The notes under the pieces: model-generated
Database searches by the model: none
Told to the model about the DNA's origin: nothing
The model's input: the letters and a program-made list of their open reading frames with translations, nothing else
Shown here: positions 19,501 to 27,578 of the stretch, piece after piece
Position numbering within the stretch: position 1 is the stretch's first letter
Layout of the letters: each line of letters starts with the position of its first letter
Origin: Pseudomonas chlororaphis
GTDB taxonomy: Bacteria > Pseudomonadota > Gammaproteobacteria > Pseudomonadales > Pseudomonadaceae
Assembly (NCBI GenBank): GCA_001023535.1
Contig: CP011020.1
Coordinates: forward strand, 186,001-250,000
Direction: 5' to 3'
Length of the DNA: 64,000 nt
Made by a program: the position numbers and the translations under genes

Positions 19501-22500
19501 TCACCTCGTCCAATGCCGGGTCGGCCGTTACGCCGGCCCGCAGGCGACCTTCGGTACGACGGGTCACATTACCCAAAGCATCGTAAGTGGTGCTGGTCAC
19601 CAGATAGCGAGACGCGGCCGTGACCACGCCGGCCTCGGTGATGCTGGCTACAGTGACCGCCGGGGTAATCTCCTCCACCAGCCGATTGAGCGCGTCGTAG
19701 TTGTAGGTCCAGACGTCGCCGTTCTTGTTGGTCAGCGTCTTGCGGTTGCCCACCGCATCATAGGTGTACGTCTCTACCTTGCCGGCAGCGTCAGTAACGG
19801 TTTTCCGTTGGCCGGCGGCATCGTAGGTGTACCGGGTGCTACGGTCATTGCTGCTGTCCGGGCGCAACAGCGTTTGCAGGCGCTCGGCACTGAGGGTATC
19901 GCTTGCGTTGTTTGCGCCGACAAGTCCAGCCGAGGCCCAATTCGCTAGGCCTGCACCGACGCTCGAATTGGCATTGAGCACCTGGCCGGTGGCCGTGTCG
20001 ACCAGTTCCAGTGAATCCACTTCGATCTGCCGGCTCGGATCACCGCTGCCGTTGGCGCCATAGTTGTACAAGAGCAAAGGCACCGCGCTGACACTGCCCT
20101 CGAAAAACTTGTTGGGGCTGGCGCTCGCATTGATCGGATTAGTGCCACTGATGGTGCCCTCGAAGGTACGCCAACCCATCTCTGGGGTCAGTTTCACACC
20201 TGCCGCGGCGTTATAGGCGTAGGAGCCACCGTATGGATTGGAGATCTCTTTGCCGGTGCTGTCATGAGTCACTACACCGGCATAAATAAGCCCTTCCCCT
20301 GTCACCTGGCGCACCTTGATACGCACGGTGTAGGTCTTGGCTGGATCGATAGCCACTTTCGCTATAGCGGTCATTGAACGGGTATCACCGCTCAAGGTAA
20401 GCGTCCGGCCGTCGCTGCTGCCGTCCGCCGGCAGTTGTATGCCTTTGGCGTATTGCACGGTTTCGGTGAGACGGCCATTGGCGTCGTACCTGTTTTCGGT
20501 AACCGCACCCTGGGCATCGATCACATAACGCTGACGGCCCATAGCGTCGTAAACGAACTGGGTGCGACGATCGTTGCTGTCCTGGCGCAGCAGCGTTTGC
20601 AACTGCTCGGCGCCGAGGGCATCGCTTGGGCCATTTGCCCCGACAAGACCGGCCGAGTACCAGTTCGTCTGGCCGGCCCTCGCATTTCCATTGGCGTTGA
20701 GAACCTGGCCGGTCGCGGTGTCGATCAACTCCAGCGAATCCACCTCGACCAGGCGGCTCCCCTCGCCACTGGTGTCGACACCGTAGTTGTACAGCAGCAG
20801 GGGCAGTGCACCGACACTACCCTCAAAGAACTTGTTGGGGCTGGCGCTCGCATTGATCGGGTTGGTGCCGCTGATGGTTCCCTCAAACGTCTGCCAACCC
20901 ATTTCCGGCGTCAGCTTTACACCCGCTACCGCACTATAGGCATAGGAGCTGCCGGCTGCGTTGGAAAGCCACTTGCCCGCGCTGTCATGAGTCAATACAC
21001 CGGCATAAACCTGGCCCTCCCCTGTCAGTTGACGAAGCCTGACACGGACGGTGTAGGTCTTGGCCGGATCGATGGGGATTTTTTCCACCGAATTCAGTCT
21101 GCTCGTGTTGCCGCCCAGCGTAAGGGTCCGGCCATCGTTGCCGCCGATCGTAGGTATCTGTATCGGGCTGGCACGACGCACCGTCTCGATCACCCGTCCA
21201 TTGGCATCGTATTTATTCTCGCTGACGTAGCCGAGGGCATCGACGGTGGCGCTCAGGCGGCCGGCGGCATCGTAGACGTACCAGGTGCTGTTCCCCGTCG
21301 CATCGATTTTGCGTGTGACTTGATCGTTACCGTCGTAGCGGTATTGGGTTGTCAGGTTCAGCCCGCTCGGGTCCTGACGCTCACTGATGCGTCGGCCCAG
21401 CTTGTCGAATGCATACAGGGTGACCTGTTGGTTGGGGCTGGCACCGGTGCCGCGCATGACCTGAACTTGCTGGCCAACGCCGTCATAACTGTAGCTGGTG
21501 GTGATATTCAGGCCGCCAGGGTCTTGGGTCACCCTCAACAACTGACCTTTACGGTCGTAGGCATAATCGGTAATACGCTGCTCGGCCTTTCCTTCCGCGT
21601 CTACCACCCGCACCTGGCGTCCTTGGCCATCGAAGCTATAGCGGGTCACGCCATTGGTGGCATCGGTTCGGGTCAGTACGCGATTGACCGCATCGTAGCC
21701 ATAGCGGGTGACCCGTCCCAGGGCGTCCGTTACCGTCAGCAGGCGCCCAGCCGTATCGTAGGCATTGGTGGTGACCTGGTTCAGGCCATCCTGACGTGTA
21801 AGAAGCTGACCGTCCTTGTTGTAGCTATGGCGTGTCACCGCTCCGGTACCATCGGTGATCGTCAATGTCTGACCATGACGATCCTTTACAGTCACGACAC
21901 TGACCCCATCTGGGGTGGTTACCGTCAAGCTTCGCGCGCTGTCGTTGTAGCCGTAAGTCGTGATCTTGCCCAGGGCATCCGTTTGCCTGAGCACTCGACC
22001 AAAGGCGTCGTACTCGCTGGTTTGCCCTTGATTGAGCGGGTTCTTGAGGGTAATCACCCGACCATTGCTGGCATAGGTGGTCGTGCTGGTCTGGCCTCGA
22101 CCATCGGTCTGGCCGATCACTCGGCCAAAGGCATCGTAGACCGTGGCACTGCTGCGGGCCAAGCCACCGACATCGTCGATGCGGCCTGTCTGCTCGCCAC
22201 GCTTGTTATAGGTGGTGTTGCTGATAACCGTGTTGTTCGCGGAAAGGGACCGAGTCACGGAGGTTTGATTACCGAAGGCGTTGTACCCATAAGAAGTGAC
22301 ATAGCCCAGCGCATCGGTGCTGGAAGCCAGCAGGCCTCGGTTGTCATATTCATACACGCGCCGATTGTCATTGGTCGCGTTGCGGATCGCTTGCACCAGG
22401 GTTTTCAAGGGTGCGTCCAGAACCCCGCCTGAGAGAGCGGCAACGTCCGAAGCCGCCAGTCGCGCGGTGAAATCCGTTCGTTCGCGGGCTTCGCCAAACG

Positions 22501-25500
22501 CGCTGTACACCGTCTCACTGACCTCACCCAACGCGTTGACCACGTCAGTCAGGCGTCCTGCCGCATCATAGTAGGACAAGGTCCGGTTGCCCGATGCGTC
22601 ACTGGCACTTGCTACTCTGCCAGCAGCATCGTAGCGGTAGGTCAGGCCGTACTGCGTATAAATCGCAGCGACCTGGGTATCGCTCATGCCCGCGGTGATG
22701 CGCGCCGACGCTTCACCCAATAGCTTGCCAATGGTTTGTCCGAAGGCATCGTACTGAGTACGGACGCTACGCTCCTCGGTGGCTCCCTGGGCCTGGACTT
22801 CACGTACCAATCGCCCGGCCGTATCGTACTCATACGCGGTGACCGTACCATCGGTAGCGACGCGCCGAGCAACGCGCCCCTGGCCATCAAAGGTCGTGGT
22901 CGTTGTCTGTGCTACCCCCGTAGCCACCACGGCCTTGATCGTTGCGAATACCGTTGCGTCCGATATCGTCGCGGTAAAGGCCGTACCATAACTAATCGTC
23001 TTCTGTGTATTGCTCGCTTCGTCGTACACCGTTTCAGTGACGAACTGTTTCTCATCGACACTCGCGATCTGGCGGCCGGCCGTGTCGTAGTAATACCAGG
23101 TCGACAGATCATCAGCGGATGGCTGACGCAACTGGTCAAGGCTGCCGCCAAGCCGACTGGCCGCCGGTGCCACGCTCGCGTAGCGAATGCTTTGCGTCAA
23201 CCGCCCTGCTGCGTCATAGCGGTTTTCGCGCAGATAGCCTTCAGCGTCCAGTTGACCGTTCTGGTGCCCAGTGGCGTCATAGAAAAACCGAGTGATTCGA
23301 TCGCCGGTCTGCTGCTTGATCAACTGCCCACGACCGTCATAGGTAAACGTCGTCAGCGTTCCCACCCCGTCGGCCGAGGTCATCAGTCGACCCGCCGTGT
23401 CGTATGAAAACGTCAACAGGCGATCCGCTGAGGTACTCGCCGGACGAACATCGCCCACCCGTTTTTTGAGCACTGCCGTACCGTCGTACCAACCCGAGGT
23501 ATCGACAAGGGTCGCATAGCGTTTTTCCTGGACGCGCTGGCCGCCAGCATTGTAGCTGTACTCCACCACCGCTCCGACACCATCGACCAGCGCACTGACT
23601 CGCCCGGCCTCGTCGTAGAACGTATAACTGCGCGCGCCGGTCGCATCCTGGACCATGACCTGGCGACCAGCATTATCATAGACATACGAAGTGGTACGCA
23701 CTACCTGGCCAGTTGCTGTTTGCGTCAGGCTGATCAGCCGCCCCTTGCTGTCGTAGGCCTGGGCAACGGTCATTCCCGCGCTGTTGGTGACCGCCACCGT
23801 ACGATTAATGCCGTTGTAGACGGTTGTTCGTGTTCCGGCCGAATCGGTCTGACTGACCACGCGACCCAGGCCATCGTAAACGACAGAGCTCAGGATGGTT
23901 TTCTGACTGCGGTCCGCCCCGCGCGCCACGAGCGTCTGCAACAGCTGGCCATACTGGCTGTAAACGTACTCGGTGACGCTGGTACTGCTTTCCTGCGTGC
24001 CAACGCCTGCTGCATTGACCACACTGTAAGTCACTCGACGGCTCAAGTTACCGCGCAAATCGTAACTCAGCTCGGTCAAGGTCGAGCGGGTCCGGTCACG
24101 CGCCCCGACCCAGGTGACCAGTTGCGATTCTGTCAATTCGGCCTGGGGCGAGAGCCCGCTCAACGAGAACAGCGCGTCACCGTAGCTGATCTCCTGGTTT
24201 CTCAACCCCTGGGCGTTGTAGCGATATTCCACGACCTGGCCTCGTCCATCGACCATGAAGCGCACCCGATTGTTACTGTCGTAGGCCAATCGAGTAACTT
24301 GCGCGGTGCTGGCCGGCGGCTCGGTCCAGAGCCCGGTAGAACTGTTCAGGATTGCCGAGGCGCTGTAGCGAATCTCGTTGAGCAACTGGTTGTCGGCACT
24401 GTAAGTACGAACGACGGTAGTACCCGCCCCATCGCGCTCCAGCAGAGCATTACCGTTCGCGTCGTACTGGTAGGTGATGGCGTTGCCACGCCCATCCGTA
24501 ACCTTGATGACATTGCCGTCCAAGTCATAGGCATAACGCGTGGACAGCCGTTGGCCATCCACCGCGGGGGTTTGCACTTCGATCAACCGATCATCGGCAT
24601 CGTAGAAGTAGCTCCACTGCTGGCCCGTGCCATTGACCACATCAGTGCGGTTATTAGCGGTGTCATAGGTGAACGTGGTAATGCCGGACCCATCGGATAC
24701 GGTCTTGACCCGATACTCGCCATCGAGCAACTGGTACGTGAAGCTGGTCGATGTGCCATCGCTTTGCGCGACACTGGCAATGCGGAAACTGTCCGCGTCA
24801 TAGGTATAGTCGGTTCGATAGACGTTACCGTCGACGATGCTGTTGTCCTCAGGACTCAGATCAGTACTGACATTGATCAACCGACCCTGGGCGTCATAAC
24901 CGTAGTACACCTGGCGAGTCAGCGCACCGCCAGACGCGCTAAGGGTATCCAGGCGATCGAGCTTGCCGGACGCGTTGTAGGTCAGTACCAATTCCTGGCC
25001 AGAGCTGTCCTTGACCGAGTTCAGGCGCCCGTTGGCGTCATAGCCATAGCTGATCTGAGTGCCGTTGGCATCGGTAACCGACAACAGCTTGCCATTACTG
25101 TCGTAGCGCTCGACAAGACGCCTCGAACCATCCGTCCAGACCATCTGGCCGTTACCAGCATCCCAACTGACTGTGTCATGAGCGCCATCACCTTCGGTTG
25201 ATTGGTATCGAGTGCCGTTCCATTGATAAACCGTCTGATGGCCATCACCTGTCGTGCGGGTCACTTGGCTGCCTGAGGTGTTCACTGAACCGCTCAACGA
25301 CAGTCTGCGCTCGCCATCCCAACGCCAGCCGTCGGCATCACCGTCGCTCAGACCGCCCTGGGTGTTATAGGTGCGGGTATGTAGCAAATCCTGACCCAAG
25401 CCGGACAACTGCTCGTCGGTGAAGCGCAACACCAGGTTGCCATTACTGACATTGACCAGCGCCTGCCCCCCGGCCTGGCCCAGAGTGCCCTGGCCACCAA

Positions 25501-25573
25501 CACCGCTGCCTCCGAGTGAATTCAACGAGGCATTGAACAGCCCTAATCCATTACCGGCGACGATGGCGACCAT
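13499..25573 (-). CDS. Giant RHS/YD-repeat protein with LysM and C-terminal lipase-like toxin tip
   Basis: The 4,024-residue product starts at ATG 25573 (MVAIVAGNGLGLF), which has AGGA upstream; an in-frame start 24 codons earlier lacks one. Order: glycine-rich N-terminal domain (1-150); over a hundred YD repeats (about 160-3300) that should fold into a hollow RHS shell; a tandem 241-residue insert at about 1460-1910; LysM (about 3355-3412, VDGDTLQGIAQKTWGDSSMWYLI); a lysine cluster (PKPKKKKSK) and a Gly/Ala-rich hydrophobic region (3425-3600); and a C-terminal domain with GHSLGGG (serine at about 3874) preceded by NRGTESGADAWTDAVNNFG, the pattern of class 3 / alpha-beta hydrolase lipases. 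No PAAR or signal peptide is visible. The family is that of polymorphic toxins whose C-terminal tip varies between strains. Export route is unknown. The ankyrin gene overlaps its stop. Confidence 0.9.
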   Translation of the reverse strand: MVAIVAGNGLGLFNASLNSLGGSGVGGQGTLGQAGGQALVNVSNGNLVLRFTDEQLSGLGQDLLHTRTYNTQGGLSDGDADGWRWDGERRLSLSGSVNTSGSQVTRTTGDGHQTVYQWNGTRYQSTEGDGAHDTVSWDAGNGQMVWTDGSRRLVERYDSNGKLLSVTDANGTQISYGYDANGRLNSVKDSSGQELVLTYNASGKLDRLDTLSASGGALTRQVYYGYDAQGRLINVSTDLSPEDNSIVDGNVYRTDYTYDADSFRIASVAQSDGTSTSFTYQLLDGEYRVKTVSDGSGITTFTYDTANNRTDVVNGTGQQWSYFYDADDRLIEVQTPAVDGQRLSTRYAYDLDGNVIKVTDGRGNAITYQYDANGNALLERDGAGTTVVRTYSADNQLLNEIRYSASAILNSSTGLWTEPPASTAQVTRLAYDSNNRVRFMVDGRGQVVEYRYNAQGLRNQEISYGDALFSLSGLSPQAELTESQLVTWVGARDRTRSTLTELSYDLRGNLSRRVTYSVVNAAGVGTQESSTSVTEYVYSQYGQLLQTLVARGADRSQKTILSSVVYDGLGRVVSQTDSAGTRTTVYNGINRTVAVTNSAGMTVAQAYDSKGRLISLTQTATGQVVRTTSYVYDNAGRQVMVQDATGARSYTFYDEAGRVSALVDGVGAVVEYSYNAGGQRVQEKRYATLVDTSGWYDGTAVLKKRVGDVRPASTSADRLLTFSYDTAGRLMTSADGVGTLTTFTYDGRGQLIKQQTGDRITRFFYDATGHQNGQLDAEGYLRENRYDAAGRLTQSIRYASVAPAASRLGGSLDQLRQPSADDLSTWYYYDTAGRQIASVDEKQFVTETVYDEASNTQKTISYGTAFTATISDATVFATIKAVVATGVAQTTTTTFDGQGRVARRVATDGTVTAYEYDTAGRLVREVQAQGATEERSVRTQYDAFGQTIGKLLGEASARITAGMSDTQVAAIYTQYGLTYRYDAAGRVASASDASGNRTLSYYDAAGRLTDVVNALGEVSETVYSAFGEARERTDFTARLAASDVAALSGGVLDAPLKTLVQAIRNATNDNRRVYEYDNRGLLASSTDALGYVTSYGYNAFGNQTSVTRSLSANNTVISNTTYNKRGEQTGRIDDVGGLARSSATVYDAFGRVIGQTDGRGQTSTTTYASNGRVITLKNPLNQGQTSEYDAFGRVLRQTDALGKITTYGYNDSARSLTVTTPDGVSVVTVKDRHGQTLTITDGTGAVTRHSYNKDGQLLTRQDGLNQVTTNAYDTAGRLLTVTDALGRVTRYGYDAVNRVLTRTDATNGVTRYSFDGQGRQVRVVDAEGKAEQRITDYAYDRKGQLLRVTQDPGGLNITTSYSYDGVGQQVQVMRGTGASPNQQVTLYAFDKLGRRISERQDPSGLNLTTQYRYDGNDQVTRKIDATGNSTWYVYDAAGRLSATVDALGYVSENKYDANGRVIETVRRASPIQIPTIGGNDGRTLTLGGNTSRLNSVEKIPIDPAKTYTVRVRLRQLTGEGQVYAGVLTHDSAGKWLSNAAGSSYAYSAVAGVKLTPEMGWQTFEGTISGTNPINASASPNKFFEGSVGALPLLLYNYGVDTSGEGSRLVEVDSLELIDTATGQVLNANGNARAGQTNWYSAGLVGANGPSDALGAEQLQTLLRQDSNDRRTQFVYDAMGRQRYVIDAQGAVTENRYDANGRLTETVQYAKGIQLPADGSSDGRTLTLSGDTRSMTAIAKVAIDPAKTYTVRIKVRQVTGEGLIYAGVVTHDSTGKEISNPYGGSYAYNAAAGVKLTPEMGWRTFEGTISGTNPINASASPNKFFEGSVSAVPLLLYNYGANGSGDPSRQIEVDSLELVDTATGQVLNANSSVGAGLANWASAGLVGANNASDTLSAERLQTLLRPDSSNDRSTRYTYDAAGQRKTVTDAAGKVETYTYDAVGNRKTLTNKNGDVWTYNYDALNRLVEEITPAVTVASITEAGVVTAASRYLVTSTTYDALGNVTRRTEGRLRAGVTADPALDEVSEARTTAYAYDAVGRQIRITSPGWYNKLNGRYQQSSDGTANTFQITTEVTYDSVGNAVRNRVRVNNTGVATTDFVDTYKVYDVLGRVSHDVDALKGVTSYDYDALGQNIRTVRYANALTLAAPARGYYLGTDMTGTNLVPDATQDRTLITRYDALGRKTAVQKNLVGLYTFTGNVATSTQNTLAPTTLYSYDAFGQLVRETQTARNASGATVQTGASSVYFYNKGGQRIGTVDALGYYSRMEYDALGQLTRQIDYANKLTSWTENALPAAPTASATDRRVRFTYDAMGRQSQTTIEGARFWQQSINASTGAVSATLVTADLLLSRSTYDGVGNVKTVTDAQGNVVSTDYNTLGQVLKVTEPARATAKNGAVDPFASATVTASPTTTYLLNAFGQQIREIRAAGTDGAGTVQAGLGQITRTRYDAVGHEIQEIDAAGSSQNYKVDIAGRRVEESRQINVTMNAWMTAFGVPMPMNHTIRRTFEYDMLGQQIATVDWYTEGLSTQASAREGALYNRFGEVTRKQVNGAVVEIFNYDQIGRLESYGNATSVTAFQYDLSEKVSRSTVLGDWSITTDDRITYMRNDLLGRTVEQHLPAFEANLSTDTLNSATLTLSTPIIRQTVDRWGNVLSRTDARGYVTSYSYNHANQVLTETLPVTDILRENGTSYRASLIHEKRYDALGRLIQEADLVGPYTGMASNTLLRTRQHVYNQVGQLTRDVDALGNSRQYRYDIHGNRVATQDALGTVLVDGYDAMDRQINHGVIRSGAQVTLLTNKYDQAGRLYAEISGTVETAETLKNVEDGRQGNSYMSGVAGTTRYTVYNERGDITHSMNESGVMFSYAYDALKRKTLEQDEMGSTKTWTYSTGDVSRLVGYKDWGGHTYTYTYNAFGEVEKEQIADGPDKTYQYFANGLTKLVTEGPINNSAATGSEYDLAGNKVREFNSARMKTDTYTFNSVYEMLYKYDALGRLTGVSAPAGTDFAGGNTARLDYSYDEVGNRRRVAMDTTNQAGARTVIDNWFKYDLEGRVLVEDGFVNSGGVVAAGVVAGKGKGKAYTYNAAGSRTSAEEYVKAIDFFGTPAYEYVLNNYTYNDLGAQLSITKRASVRNQSASPDTSFTSLLGEASQIFSAQYDVRNNRISQEDVNGSERTRTTYTYRGDGQLNNQLVARWNGSIWTASQNTFFNETRKIDADGVESDSLVGYNAAGRSVHYRYTVYDKNGNRTMWGENFTALTGFDTWKESTIQATVNRGSNGLTTMSYSARGELLMAYASGKATFSRYFTSDRNGHLTVRTDGYDFSSQRYILHNGNVLASIGNNSAVEIYDTIASVSLDEVPRTPGSYVIVDGDTLQGIAQKTWGDSSMWYLIADANGLSVDDVLERGTSLVIPNIAGSNANNADTFKAYDQSEVTGDLTPVPIYQPPKPKKKKSKGLASVVMVVVAVVATVFTAGAALVAVGAAGGATIAGAGVAALSGAAGWAGFGAAVVGGMAGSAAAQLAGNAMGVTDGFSWGQVAMGGLAAGIGAGVGNLVSGGQTVQELAKVGSYGKIATAAVLNSFGNYGASKIVGLDTSFSWRSIATSALASVATARISKGLGLTTDNFKSNFMNGIIGAQVGSSVQALIGKGGKLDYVDVAADAFGNAIGNGLIEASLGGDFFGPESGAMSKRQGIVADAFERAARISYAEKYDAALKEVADENSRVERASKDLADPAKLEELKKNGLDASALRKAYISDLMADDVYLNYDSDDPINKLRVESMRKNLSRFGIHRLDANEVRVVGLSPDDFVNKKSDFFAALYKDESEGGYYLANRGTESGADAWTDAVNNFGYVDGQFETAVSLAVGVYEALEGNVTFVGHSLGGGLASVQATSVGGRAITFNAAGVHPRVATMLKLDILPAKANVMAYHVAGDLVSIAQDSLGYDVAAALLGTLPVAGIEAGRLLSGNKFASNIGFAYAPEALGRRIELPSVQSGRPMSRSERLNPLNQLQQHKNGSVLRSLEYLIGASAR
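19852..21202 (-). repeat. Tandem 241-codon duplication inside the RHS gene (carbohydrate-binding-like insert)
   Basis: Two copies, about 20575-21202 and 19852-20479, repeat with an offset of 723 bases (241 codons). Each encodes GRTLTLxGxT...PAKTYTVRxxxRQxTGEG..YAGVxTHDSxGK...GVKLTPEMGWxTFEGTISG, followed by an identical TNPINASASPNKFFEGSV segment and EVDSLELxDTATGQVLNAN, then YD repeats resume. The beta-rich, family-4/9-CBM-like wording suggests a beta-sandwich. DNA between copies is diverged but clearly homologous, so the duplication is in frame and not very recent. Confidence 0.85.
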
Positions 25574-25664
25574 GATTTCCTGAACTCCCCGACGAAGCTG
25601 AGCCGTCCGCGCGGCTAAAAACATTGCTGCTGGCCCAACCGCCAAGCAGCGCTACTGTCAGGGC

Positions 25665-25691
25665 TTATGCTCGTTTTTTTAATAAAGTTTA
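25665..25691 (-). promoter_or_regulatory. Candidate sigma-28 (FliA) promoter of the RHS gene
   Basis: On the minus strand the sequence reads TAAACTTT, 11 bases, GAGCATAA. The enteric/Pseudomonas FliA consensus is TAAAGTTT-N11-GCCGATAA, so the -35 part matches 7 of 8 and the -10 part 5 of 8 with exact spacing. It lies about 92 bases before the RHS start codon. The -10 mismatches fall in the usually best-conserved part, and the area is AT-rich, so chance is possible. Confidence 0.32.
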
Positions 25692-25822
25692 GGGCGAACG
25701 AAAAATATTTTATGAGCGACGTAAATCGGCTGTTAACGCATGACAGACCGCAACTCCCGAGGCAATAATCAGCCGACGGAACCGCTTCACTCCTTTTCCA
25801 ATCGCCGACAAAGTGCCCATTC

Positions 25823-27007
25823 ATGACCGCTGACCACACGCCCGCTGAACAGAATCGCTTGGCGCGCCTGCTCTCTTACCTGGTGCAGGATCCCGGTAAT
25901 TTGTCGCTTTTGGCGGATGCGCTGTCATTGGCCATTGACTTGGGCGACATTGCCGCTGGCCAGCAACTGATCGCGCACATGCAAGCGCAGGGTATCGAGC
26001 AACCCCATACTTACGCACTGGCAGCGCATGCATCATTGCAGGCAGGACGATATGCCGCGGCCGCGGCGTTCGGCGACAAGGCAATCGAAGGAGGCATCCA
26101 TCACGCGGCCGTTCTTTTCAATACTGCCCTTGGCCACTTTCACAGCGGCGACTACGGGGCGACCCACACCCTGCTCTCCCGGCTGAGCAAGGACCCCCAA
26201 AGCCCTGCCCATCTGCTGGTGATGCATGCACGTGCACTACACCAGTTGGAAGAAACGGAAGAAGCCGAGCGTCTGGTGACCAGGGCCCGGCAACTGGAAC
26301 CGGAGAACACCAACACGCGCGGCCTGCTCGCGCTGTTGCAATATGAGAACGACAACTACTCGCCGGCATTGATCACGGCGCACGAAACGCTGGCCGAAGA
26401 TCCCGATCAACTCGATGCACTGATTGCCTGCGCCTCGGTCCACTTCGAGCAAAACAACATCGTCGCATCACGCAACGCGTGGCTTCATACGATCAAGCAA
26501 CATCCGGAATGCGGCCGGGCATGGTCCGGCCTGGCACGACTGGAGTTCAACGAACTGGAGTTCGACCAGGCCGAAGAACACCTGAAAATGGCTGTCCGCT
26601 TCATGCCGGACCATATCGGCACCTGGCATCTACTGGCCTGGATCTACATTCTGCGTCGGGACAGCGTTCAAGCTCGCCAGGCGCTTGATGCCTCCTATGT
26701 GCTGGACCGCAATTTTGGCGAGACCCATGGAGGACTGGCCATCGTCGACATCCTGGATGGAATGAAAGAACGCGCCCAGAAAAGCATACGCCGAGCCCTC
26801 AAACTCAATCCGCTGGGTCTGTCGGTGCAGTATGCCGAAGCGCTCTTGCTCCAGGACGCAGGCCAACCCGAAAAGGCAGTTCAACTGATCGGCCAGGTAC
26901 TTGACCGGACCCGCCCTGACAGCGACATCACCGGTCGCGTTTTGATGGAAAACTGGTTGAGAACACACCAGAACAAAATCCCAGACCGTCATCCAGACCA
27001 ACACTAA
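25823..27007 (+). CDS. TPR-repeat protein, divergent from the RHS gene
   Basis: A 394-residue cytoplasmic protein built almost wholly of tetratricopeptide repeats. Helical pairs with TPR spacing are visible through the length, for example RLVTRARQLEPENTNTRGLLALLQYENDNYSPALITAHE, WSGLARLEFNELEFDQAEEHLKMAVRFMPDHIGTWHLLAWIY and AQKSIRRALKLNPLGLSVQYAEALLLQDAGQPEKAVQLI. No signal peptide or membrane segment is seen. ATG at 25823 was chosen although the ribosome site is poor. It is the first of three genes transcribed away from the RHS gene, with the next TPR gene 25 bases downstream. TPR proteins act as scaffolds or export chaperones. A role in handling the RHS toxin is suggested only by position. 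Confidence 0.85.
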   Translation: MTADHTPAEQNRLARLLSYLVQDPGNLSLLADALSLAIDLGDIAAGQQLIAHMQAQGIEQPHTYALAAHASLQAGRYAAAAAFGDKAIEGGIHHAAVLFNTALGHFHSGDYGATHTLLSRLSKDPQSPAHLLVMHARALHQLEETEEAERLVTRARQLEPENTNTRGLLALLQYENDNYSPALITAHETLAEDPDQLDALIACASVHFEQNNIVASRNAWLHTIKQHPECGRAWSGLARLEFNELEFDQAEEHLKMAVRFMPDHIGTWHLLAWIYILRRDSVQARQALDASYVLDRNFGETHGGLAIVDILDGMKERAQKSIRRALKLNPLGLSVQYAEALLLQDAGQPEKAVQLIGQVLDRTRPDSDITGRVLMENWLRTHQNKIPDRHPDQH

Positions 27008-27032
27008 GTCATCGCTCACAGGGAGCCTCTAC

Positions 27033-27578
27033 ATGCTGGACGCGCCGGAATATTTGCACTTGGCTATCAACGCCAGCCAGAACGGTGACCACCACGCGGC
27101 ATTGAGTTATCTGAACACCGCCCTTGAACTGGAACCAAATAATGCCGCCGTGCATTATTTTCGCGCCGCCGAACATGCCGAACTGGGCCTGATGGAGCGT
27201 GCATATGCGGAAATGATTGAAGCACTCGAACTCGACCCTGGGATGGACATCGCTCGCTTCCAACTGGGTTTACTTGGCCTTCAGCTTGCGAAGTTGGACG
27301 AAGCCCGCAGTACTTTCCTCACCCTCCAGGACACGTCGCAAGATATGAGCCTGCGGGAATTTTCCAGTGCCTATCTGGAGCTGCTGGATGAGCGCCCGCA
27401 GAACGCCGCCACGCGGTTGGCTCAAGGCCTGATCGATTGCTCCAATCCGGCACTGAAGGCTGACATGGAACGAGTACTGGCAAGCCTCTCAAGCACTCCG
27501 CCCTCCACCTCCAATCTGACTGAACCCGCCGCGTTCCTTGGCGCCTACCGCAACAGTTTCGAGACTACCGATGAGTAA
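27033..27578 (+). CDS. Small TPR-repeat protein
   Basis: A 181-residue protein with about three TPR units in residues 1-120 (YLHLAINASQNGDHHAALSYLNTALELEPNNAAVHYFRAAEHAELGLMERAYAEMIEALELDPGM, then ARFQLGLLGLQLAKLDEARSTFLTLQ) and a less regular C-terminal third. The ATG at 27033 has AGGGAGC at good spacing. It follows the larger TPR gene by 25 bases, and its stop overlaps the start of the next gene. Its size and three-repeat build recall TPR chaperones of type III systems (SycD/LcrH class), but I see no specific signature and do not claim that identity. Confidence 0.82.
   Translation: MLDAPEYLHLAINASQNGDHHAALSYLNTALELEPNNAAVHYFRAAEHAELGLMERAYAEMIEALELDPGMDIARFQLGLLGLQLAKLDEARSTFLTLQDTSQDMSLREFSSAYLELLDERPQNAATRLAQGLIDCSNPALKADMERVLASLSSTPPSTSNLTEPAAFLGAYRNSFETTDE

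Noticed and set aside
17489..19948. 819-codon plus-strand frame inside the RHS gene region
   Set aside because: Antisense to the YD repeats; its apparent periodicity mirrors the repeats.
13499..25573. Reading the RHS protein as a Tc-toxin BC subunit or as a PAAR-RHS T6SS effector
   Set aside because: No SpvB/TcaC region and no PAAR domain at the N-terminus; LysM plus lipase tip fit a different RHS class.
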